Below, piece by piece: positions 58,357 to 64,000 of a stretch of 64,000 bases of DNA (the stretch's first letter is position 1; every line of letters begins with the position of its first letter). Under the pieces are notes generated by a model, which searched no databases, had not been told where the DNA came from, and saw only the letters and a list, made by a program, of their open reading frames with translations. Where the stretch lies: the NCBI RefSeq assembly GCF_014873875.1, contig NZ_JADBEM010000001.1, positions 2,046,001 to 2,110,000 of the forward strand, read 5' to 3'. Source of the DNA: Actinopolymorpha pittospori (GTDB lineage Bacteria > Actinomycetota > Actinomycetes > Propionibacteriales > Actinopolymorphaceae). The position numbers were made by a program, and so were the translations under genes.

Positions 58357-58635
58357 ATGGCACAGTACGAGTTCTCCTGCCCGCGCTGTGGCCGTTTCGA
58401 GGTTCGGATGCCGATGGGAAGTGCGCCGGACATCCGCGTCTGCCCCGGGTGCGCGGGGACCGCGAGCCGCGTCTACTCCACGCTCGGCCTGAACCGATCG
58501 CCCGGCGTCGTCGGCGCGTTCCGGGAGCGGGAGGACCGCAGCGGGGACTCCCCACCGGTGGTCTCGCGGCTGCCGGCCGGTCGTCGTCGGCGTTCCCCGT
58601 CCCATCCAGCTCTCGGGCGGCGGCCGCGCCCCTGA
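58357..58635 (+). CDS. fmdB: FmdB-family zinc-ribbon regulatory protein
   Basis: A 92-residue protein with an N-terminal zinc ribbon: CPRCG at about residues 8-12 and CPGCAG near 29-34, followed by a short basic, low-complexity tail. FmdB is found next to formamidase in methylotrophs and is thought to regulate or help assemble it. Here fmdA starts 48 bases downstream on the same strand, matching that layout. The tail RRRRSPSHPALGRRPRP is basic and could contact nucleic acid. Confidence 0.88.
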   Translation: MAQYEFSCPRCGRFEVRMPMGSAPDIRVCPGCAGTASRVYSTLGLNRSPGVVGAFREREDRSGDSPPVVSRLPAGRRRRSPSHPALGRRPRP

Positions 58636-58683
58636 GAGGTGACCTGAGACGGGCGTCGGGTCCAGGAGAACAGGGAGCCTGTC

Positions 58684-59931
58684 ATGCCTGAAGTGGTGTT
58701 CAGCATCGACCAGACGAGGTCCATGCGAGACCAGCGTGTTCGTGGACACAACCGGTGGCACCCCGACATTCCGGTCGCCGCCATGGTCAGGTCCGGTCAG
58801 GAGTTCCGGGTCGAATGCCGGGACTGGACCGACGCGCAGATCGGCAACAACGACTCCGCGAACGACGTACGCGACATCGATCTCAGCCTGCCCCACATGC
58901 TCAGCGGGCCGATCGGCGTCGAGGGCGCGGAGCCCGGCGACCTGCTCGTGGTCGACATCCTCGACATCGGTCCCGTCCCGCAGCAGACCGGCGACTTCCC
59001 GGGACAGGGCTGGGGGTACACGGGAATCTTCGCCAAGGCCAACGGTGGCGGCTTTCTCACCGACTACTTTCCCGATGCCTACAAGGCGGTCTGGGACTTC
59101 CACGGGCAGTCGGCGACGTCCCGGCACCTTCCTGGTGTCCGCTACACCGGCATCACCCACCCGGGACTGTTCGGCACCGCGCCCTCGCAGGCTCTGTTGG
59201 ACAGCTGGAACCGGCGTGAGCAAGCGCTCATTGACACCGACCGCGACCGGGTGCCGCCGCTCGCCCTGCCCCCGTTGGCGGAGAACGCGGTGGTGGGCCA
59301 GGCCAGTGGGAAGGACGCGGAGCGCATCGCCCGGGAGGGTGCCCGGACGGTCCCGCCCCGCGAGCATGGCGGCAACCAGGACATCAAGAACTTCTCCCGC
59401 GGCTCCCGGGTCTTCTATCCGGTGTACGTGAAGGACGCCAAGCTCTCCGGCGGCGACCTCCACTTCAGCCAGGGCGACGGGGAGATCACGTTCTGTGGAG
59501 CTATCGAGATGGGCGGCTTCATCGACCTGCGGGTGGAGCTCATCAAGGGCGGCATGGAGAAGTACGGCGTCACGACCAACCCCATCTTCATGCCGGGGAA
59601 CGTCGAACCGAGGTACTCGGAGTTCCTCAGTTTCACCGGCATCTCGGTCGACCACGACACCGACACGAACTACTACATGGACGCCACGATCGCCTACCGC
59701 CGCGCCTGCCTCAACGCGATCGAGTACCTGAAGAAGTTCGGGTACTCGGGTGAGCAGGCATATCTGCTGCTCGGCTCCGCACCGATCGAGGGCCGGATCA
59801 GCGGCATCGTGGACATCCCCAACGCGTGCTGCACGCTCTACCTGCCGACCGCGATCTTCGACTTCGACGTCCGCCCGAACGCCGGCGGGCCGAAGTCGAC
59901 CGATCGCGGACGCGCCGCGCTGACCTCCTAG
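58684..59931 (+). CDS. fmdA: Formamidase (acetamidase/formamidase family)
   Basis: A 415-residue amidohydrolase converting formamide (or acetamide) to formate (or acetate) and ammonia. Landmarks are VFSIDQTRSMRDQ at the N-terminus, CRDWTDAQIGNNDSANDVRD, TGDFPGQGWGYTGIFAK, ARTVPPREHGGNQDIKNFSR, GDGEITFCGAIEMGGFIDLR and the C-terminal LLGSAPIEGRISGIVDIPNA. GGGAG precedes the ATG. Forms an operon with fmdB. Likely role is nitrogen acquisition from amides. Confidence 0.93.
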   Translation: MPEVVFSIDQTRSMRDQRVRGHNRWHPDIPVAAMVRSGQEFRVECRDWTDAQIGNNDSANDVRDIDLSLPHMLSGPIGVEGAEPGDLLVVDILDIGPVPQQTGDFPGQGWGYTGIFAKANGGGFLTDYFPDAYKAVWDFHGQSATSRHLPGVRYTGITHPGLFGTAPSQALLDSWNRREQALIDTDRDRVPPLALPPLAENAVVGQASGKDAERIAREGARTVPPREHGGNQDIKNFSRGSRVFYPVYVKDAKLSGGDLHFSQGDGEITFCGAIEMGGFIDLRVELIKGGMEKYGVTTNPIFMPGNVEPRYSEFLSFTGISVDHDTDTNYYMDATIAYRRACLNAIEYLKKFGYSGEQAYLLLGSAPIEGRISGIVDIPNACCTLYLPTAIFDFDVRPNAGGPKSTDRGRAALTS

Positions 59932-59934
59932 GCC

Positions 59935-60330
59935 TCACTCCGGCGCGGCGGATCCGAACTCGCCGATCGGCGCGACCGTCGTCCCGGTGGTCGGACAGGT
60001 CCATGACGGCGGCTCCGACGCGGTGGGCGCGAGCGGATGCCGGTCGGGATGCACCGGGCACGGCGGCCAGTTGCTGGGCAGCCCGGCGGCCGAACGCGCC
60101 TCGATGACGAACTCCTGCACCTGGTCGGCGACCTGGGCGATGCGTTCCCGCGGTGACGCCTCCAGGTCCGTGTGGAAGCCGGCGCCCGTACCGTCGGTGT
60201 CCCACACCATGGCGCTCGGGTGCCTTGGATAGTCCTGGTACGGCTCGTCGGCGATCCTCAGGTCGACGCCGGCGGTCCGTCGGATGTCTCGCCAGACCGG
60301 TTCCACCGCGTCGATGAGCGCCTTGTCCAT
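59935..60330 (-). CDS. Small conserved hypothetical protein
   Basis: A 131-residue protein starting MDKALIDAVEPVWRDIRRTA, with PRHPSAMVWDTDGTGAGFHT in the middle and the C-terminal PSNWPPCPVHPDRHPLAPTA then SWTCPTTGTTVAPIGEFG. Two cysteines and two histidines in the Pro-rich end might bind a metal. GATACT lies seven bases before the start on its strand, and no ribosome site is seen. Convergent with fmdA and divergent from the next gene. Function unknown. Confidence 0.7.
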   Translation of the reverse strand: MDKALIDAVEPVWRDIRRTAGVDLRIADEPYQDYPRHPSAMVWDTDGTGAGFHTDLEASPRERIAQVADQVQEFVIEARSAAGLPSNWPPCPVHPDRHPLAPTASEPPSWTCPTTGTTVAPIGEFGSAAPE

Positions 60331-60362
60331 GACCGCCAGTATCGCCCGCCCCTGGCCCTGGC

Positions 60363-60977
60363 ATGCTGCTCGCCATGGGCGAGGATCTGGGCACCTGGGA
60401 ACCGATGTCCGTCGCTGAGGCCACGGCACTGTTCGGTCGGTTGACGACGCCATGGTGGATCGCCGGCGGGTACGCGATCGAGCTGTTCGTGGGCTCCCCG
60501 TTTCGGCCGCACGACGACATCGACGTTCTCCTCCTGCGGCGGGACCAGCAGAAGGTGCACGAGGTGCTGGCCGGCTGGGACATCCAGGCGGCGGATCCGC
60601 CGGGCACCCTGCGGCCGTGGCCGGCGGATGAGTGGCTGCCGGCGGAGGCGCACGACATCTGGTGCCGCGAACATCCGGACGGTCCGTGGCGGATCCAGGT
60701 GATGCTGGACGAGGCCGACGGCGACGAGTGGACCTCCCGCCGAGACGCTCGCATCCGTCGACCGATCCGCTCGCTGGGGCTTCACGCCGCCGACGGGACG
60801 CCGTACCTCACACCCGAGGTGCAGTTGTTCTACAAGGCGAAGGGACTGCGACCGAAGGACGAGGTTGACTTCGCCACCGCCGTTTCGCTGCTCGACCCGA
60901 AGGCACTGCGGTGGCTCGACGAGACGCTCGCGCTCACGAGTCCGGACCATCCCTGGCGCGCTCGCCTGTCGGACTAG
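60363..60977 (+). CDS. Nucleotidyltransferase-fold protein (aminoglycoside 2''-adenylyltransferase-like)
   Basis: A roughly 200-residue protein of the MNT-like nucleotidyltransferase fold. The hallmark is WWIAGGYAIELFVGSPFRPH (about 31-50) followed by HDDIDVLLLRRD, the metal-binding DxD. LTPEVQLFYKAKGLRPKDEV and DFATAVSLLDPKALRWLDET form the helical end. ATG at 60363 and ATG at 60375 are both possible. Resembles aminoglycoside adenylyltransferases and unclassified paralogues; antibiotic resistance is possible but unproven. Confidence 0.85.
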   Translation: MLLAMGEDLGTWEPMSVAEATALFGRLTTPWWIAGGYAIELFVGSPFRPHDDIDVLLLRRDQQKVHEVLAGWDIQAADPPGTLRPWPADEWLPAEAHDIWCREHPDGPWRIQVMLDEADGDEWTSRRDARIRRPIRSLGLHAADGTPYLTPEVQLFYKAKGLRPKDEVDFATAVSLLDPKALRWLDETLALTSPDHPWRARLSD

Positions 60978-60991
60978 GACGGCGCCGGCAG

Positions 60992-61906
60992 TCAGAGCTT
61001 GAGGGAGGCGGCCACCGGCAGGTGGTCGCTCGCCGTCGCGGGCAGCGTCCAGGACGAGACGGGCTGGACGCCCCGGACGAGGATGTGGTCGATGCGGGCC
61101 ATGGGGAACGACGCGGGCCAGGTGAAGCCGAAACCGTTACCCGCCACGTCCTGCGCCGAGCGCAGCTGGGAGGTGACGGGCGAGAGCGCGCTGTCGTTCG
61201 TGGTGCCGTTCAGGTCTCCGACGAGGATCGTCCGACGCGACGGGTCGGCACGAACGGCGTCCGCGAGCAGCCGTGCGGAGGCGTCGCGGTTGTCGGCGGT
61301 GAAGCCGCCGCGGGGGTTGATCCGGACGGAGGGCAGGTGGGCGACGAAGACGGTGACCGGACCCTTCGGAGTCGCGATGGTGCTCCGCATGGCACGAGTC
61401 CACGCCATGATGCCCACCGGCTCGGTGTCGCTCATGCGGTACTTGCTCCACAGACCCACCGTGCCCTGCACCGAGTGATACCGGTACGTCCCGGACAGCG
61501 CGTTCACGTAGGCGTCCGCGGCGGAGGGACTCAACTCCTCCAGCGCCACCACTTCGGCACCTGACGCGGCGAGGGCCCGGGCGGTGCTCGCCGGGTCGGG
61601 GTTCGCGTCGTTTACGTTGTGGGTGACAACGGTCAGGTCGCCGCCGTCGGACTGCTTGTCCGTGAGCGTCCCGCCGAAGAGTGAGAACCACACGATGGCG
61701 GGCAGCGCGACCGCGACGACCGCGGTCGCCGAACGACGGGCGACGGCGAGGGCCAGCAGGACGAGCACCACCACACCGATCCAGGGCAGGAACGTCTCGG
61801 TGAGGCTGCGGAGGTTGCCGACCTGGTTGGGGATGGAGGCGTGCATCAGCATCACCGCGGCGGTCAGGACCGCGAGTACCGCGATGATCAGTCCACGTCG
61901 CCACAT
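60992..61906 (-). CDS. Membrane-anchored endonuclease/exonuclease/phosphatase (EEP) family protein
   Basis: A 304-residue protein with three N-terminal membrane helices (RRGLIIAVLAVLTAAVMLM, FLPWIGVVVLVLLALAVA, AVVAVALPAIVWFSLFGG) and an extracytoplasmic EEP domain. Catalytic motifs: VVTHNVNDANPD, VVALEELSP, LVGDLNGTTND and ATASDHLPV (His). ATG at 61906 has GGAGG seven bases upstream. A GTG at 61999 overlapping the upstream stop as GTGA would add an acidic 31-residue leader and is also plausible. Substrate may be a phosphodiester of lipid or nucleotide type. It follows the carboxypeptidase gene. Confidence 0.85.
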   Translation of the reverse strand: MWRRGLIIAVLAVLTAAVMLMHASIPNQVGNLRSLTETFLPWIGVVVLVLLALAVARRSATAVVAVALPAIVWFSLFGGTLTDKQSDGGDLTVVTHNVNDANPDPASTARALAASGAEVVALEELSPSAADAYVNALSGTYRYHSVQGTVGLWSKYRMSDTEPVGIMAWTRAMRSTIATPKGPVTVFVAHLPSVRINPRGGFTADNRDASARLLADAVRADPSRRTILVGDLNGTTNDSALSPVTSQLRSAQDVAGNGFGFTWPASFPMARIDHILVRGVQPVSSWTLPATASDHLPVAASLKL

Positions 61907-61995
61907 GCCGCTGCCTCCCTTCTCACCCTGCTGCGCGGTTTCCGTCTCGCCGTCCTCGTCGTCGGGTGGGTCGCCGGTCGTTGCCAAGGTGGCTC

Positions 61996-63101
61996 TCACC
62001 TTCCCTGCTTCGTCGCGAGGGCCGAGGCCAGCGACTTCTGTGCCCCGATGATCAACGTCCGGCTGTTGTCGAGGACCGCGTCCAACCCTTCACGAGGGTT
62101 CGTACCCGCATGCTGGTGGAGGACGACACCGAGGATGAGCCAGGTCTTTCCGCCGGCGTCCGCGTTCGCCGCCCACATCAGGGCGCCACCGGCCGGAGTG
62201 CTGGAGCCGGTCTTGAGGCCGATCACGCCGTCCCGCCCGACCAGGGTGTTGGTGTTACGGATCGTTCCCGCGACTCCGGGAACCGTCGTGGACGGCTTGG
62301 CGACGATCGAACGGATCGCGTCGTTGTGCATGACCCGCTGCGCGAGTTTCAACTGGTCGACCGCCGTACTCGTCGTCGTCGGCTCCAGGCCGCTGGCTCC
62401 GGTGTAGGTGGTGTGGGTCATACCCAGTTCGGCGGCGGCGGCGTTCATCTTCGCCACGAAGGCGTGCTCGCTGCCGGCGTCCCAGCGGGCGAGCAGGCGG
62501 GCGATGTTGTTGCCGGAGGGGATCAACATCAGTTCGAGCAACTGTCGTTCGCTGAACCGCTGTCCCTCCCGAACCGGTGCGGTCGACTCGTCCGGGGAGC
62601 TCGACTCCTCCGCCGCAGCCCGGTCAACCGTGATGAGCGGCCCGGACTCCCCGCCGTCGAGTGGATGGTCGGCGAGGATCACGTACGCCGTCATGACCTT
62701 GGTGACGCTGGCGATCGGGACCGGAGTCTGCTCGCCCATGGTGCCGAGGCTACCTAACCCTCCACCGTGACGGCCGACTGACCGTCCTTGGGCCAGGGCA
62801 GGGCGGAGGCCGGCAGGACCGAGGTGCTCGTGGTCGCCGGCGCGCTGTCTGCTGAGGAGGAGGCCCAGCCAGAGGTGAGGACGATGGTCACGGCGACGAG
62901 ATCGATGGCGATGAGGACCGCGGCGACCGCCGTGACCCAGAGCGGCAGGGCAAGTTTGCGGACGGTGGACGTCGGAACGGCGATCGTCGGACCGAGTGGG
63001 TCCGTGCCGGGATATCGCTGGGTCGGACGGTAGGCCGGGACCGCGTGGTCATGGTGTGCGCGTTCCTGCTCGAGAACACCGCCGCCTCGGGTGTAGGACA
63101 C
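61996..63101 (-). pseudogene. D-alanyl-D-alanine carboxypeptidase (PBP5/DacA type), interrupted by one frameshift
   Basis: Two frames combine into a 368-residue membrane-anchored serine D,D-carboxypeptidase that trims peptidoglycan stem peptides. The first part (GTG start, one membrane helix at about 50-72, then PWPKDGQSAVTVEG) meets a TAG near 62755. Adding one base there continues as LGSLGTMGEQTPVPIASVTK, carrying the catalytic SVTK (SxxK). SGNN and KTG motifs (MLIPSGNNIARLL, GLKTGSSTP) follow. GGAGG lies ten bases upstream of the GTG. All motifs are intact, which favours a sequence error; otherwise the gene is inactivated. It follows a histidine kinase gene, overlapping its end by 53 bases. 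Confidence 0.88.
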
Positions 63102-64000
63102 GGGACAGACACCTCCAGGAAGTTGGGTGCGCGGCTCTCGCGCACGTCAACAACCCTGCGTGGCGTGGGTTTCGGTGCTGTCCAGGTCGCTTGTCGGTGC
63201 ACGCTCGGCTTTCCATCCATCGTGTATCAGCCCCGGGTCCATTCACCGACGGAAGCCGGAGGGTCGCGACCGCCCCACCGTCCACGGCGTTGGCGAAGGC
63301 GAGGACGGCCCCGATGACGCGGGCCTGACCCAGCGCGATGGTGAGGCCCAGTCCGTGGCCTCGGCCTCGTTCGGCCGCGCCGGTACGGAACCGCTGCGGT
63401 CCGTCCATGAGCAGAGCGTCGGGAAAACCGGGACCATGGTCGCGGACGACGATCGTCGTTCCGTCCACCGCGACCTCCACCGGCGCTCCACCGTGCCGGT
63501 GGGCGTTGCCGACCAGGTTGACGAGGATCCGGTCCAGGCGCCGCGGATCGGTCTCGGCCACCGCGCCTCCTGCCGCCATGCCTCCTGGCGCCGCGCCTCC
63601 TGCGACGGTGAGCCGTGCCGGCAGTCCGGCCCGCGCCAAGGACTCCTTGACGAACTCGCCGAGGTCGACCGGACGCAGGTCGGCGTGTTCGGCGCCGGCA
63701 TCGAGGCGGGAGATCTCCAGCAGGTCCTCGACCAGCCTGCGGAGTACGAGGACCCGGTCCCGCACCAGGTCGGTGGCCTCACTCTCCGGCAGCAGTTCGG
63801 CGGAGGTGACCAGGCCCATCAGCGGAGTACGCAGTTCGTGGGCGACGTCCGCGGTGAAGCGCTGCTCGGCTCGGAGCCGGTCCCGCAGACTGTCGGCCAT
63901 CGAGTCGACCGTCGCCGAGATCTCGGTGATCTCGTCGCCTGCCCTACCGTGCACCTGCGTTCGGGCGTCCAGGTCGCCGTCCGCGATGCGCCGTGCGGTC
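63049..64000 (-). CDS. HAMP-domain sensor histidine kinase, C-terminal part; 5' end outside window
   Basis: The C-terminal 317 residues of a two-component histidine kinase. The visible start is the HAMP end (RRIADGDLDARTQVHGRAGD), followed by the phospho-acceptor H-box DVAHELRTPLMGL, N-box LVNLVGNAHRHGG, DHGPGFP and GHGLGLTIALG. The last 70 or so residues after the kinase fold (from about VNGPGADTRW) are unusual, Arg-rich and overlap the next gene by 53 bases. A natural stop may have been lost through a single-base shift. The response regulator is probably just upstream, outside the window. Confidence 0.9.
   Translation of the reverse strand, partial: TARRIADGDLDARTQVHGRAGDEITEISATVDSMADSLRDRLRAEQRFTADVAHELRTPLMGLVTSAELLPESEATDLVRDRVLVLRRLVEDLLEISRLDAGAEHADLRPVDLGEFVKESLARAGLPARLTVAGGAAPGGMAAGGAVAETDPRRLDRILVNLVGNAHRHGGAPVEVAVDGTTIVVRDHGPGFPDALLMDGPQRFRTGAAERGRGHGLGLTIALGQARVIGAVLAFANAVDGGAVATLRLPSVNGPGADTRWMESRACTDKRPGQHRNPRHAGLLTCARAAHPTSWRCLSRVLHPRRRCSRAGTRTP

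Noticed and set aside
62700..62800. Programmed ribosomal frameshift in the carboxypeptidase gene
   Set aside because: No X XXY YYZ slippery heptamer in the zero frame and no obvious stimulatory structure. A one-base sequence error or mutation explains the break more simply.
1..64000. CRISPR arrays, transposons, integrases, phage genes or tRNA-flanked islands
   Set aside because: The only repeats seen are short tandem units of two or three copies. No transposase, integrase, phage gene, tRNA or array with regular spacers was recognised.

Overview
The window is very GC-rich and densely coded. Start codons are often GTG, stops and starts often overlap as ATGA or GTGA, and several genes look leaderless. 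The gene families point the same way: F420-type LLM oxidoreductases, LtrA, SigE-like ECF sigma factors, a DUF6131-like peptide, a DUF5994-like protein and a two-domain PaaH with PaaN. Together these indicate a chromosomal segment of an actinomycete, possibly of the Propionibacteriales or Micromonosporales type, though the lineage is only a guess. I see no rRNA, tRNA, CRISPR array, transposase or prophage.

Left part (1-11 kb). The 3' end of a CaiB/BaiF CoA-transferase gene is followed by a leftward operon of KdgT-type permease, four-carbon acid-sugar kinase, PdxA2-like dehydrogenase and DeoR regulator. This looks like a D-threonate/D-erythronate catabolic unit, with repeated TGCGCAA-like sites upstream. 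Diverging from it is a rightward 2-oxoacid dehydrogenase operon (E1alpha, E1beta, E2) ending at a strong hairpin, then a Tat-exported PhoD phosphatase.

Middle part (11-44 kb). This holds a secreted crystallin-like protein, an ECF sigma factor with a membrane partner, divergent PaaH-like 3-hydroxyacyl-CoA dehydrogenase and PaaN genes, an aldo/keto reductase, a GntR-regulated ABC module, a lipoprotein, RtcB, LtrA and an NHLRC2-like thioredoxin/NHL protein. After these come TetR plus a second ABC module, succinate-semialdehyde dehydrogenase, a large secreted GH43 protein behind a possible LacI-type operator, an F420 oxidoreductase, an acyl-CoA dehydrogenase gene broken by one frameshift, and a TetR/membrane-protein pair with mirrored operators. 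Then follow RidA, a PNPOx-like protein, a divergent PRPP-synthase paralogue coupled to a peptidase E-like gene, and several single enzymes.

Right part (44-64 kb). This holds galU with a leader hairpin, a GT2 glycosyltransferase, a second ECF sigma module, methyltransferases, a 51-residue membrane peptide, a Gfo/Idh/MocA oxidoreductase and a small P-loop kinase. A TetR - VC0807-like (doubly frameshifted) - macrolide-type glycosyltransferase operon starts from an apparently leaderless, self-repressed promoter. An ArsR-SRPBCC fusion sits behind two perfect twin operators. Then come a second LLM oxidoreductase, formamidase with its FmdB zinc ribbon, a nucleotidyltransferase, and a leftward operon of HAMP histidine kinase, D,D-carboxypeptidase (frameshifted) and a membrane EEP hydrolase.

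Three genes carry single-base reading-frame breaks that reconstruct to full-length conserved proteins, and a fourth may have one at its 3' end. Either this assembly contains small indel errors or several genes have recently decayed. No single locus is clearly a wholly new system. The most unusual material is regulatory: spaced operator arrays, twin palindromes placed on promoter elements, and many leaderless starts.
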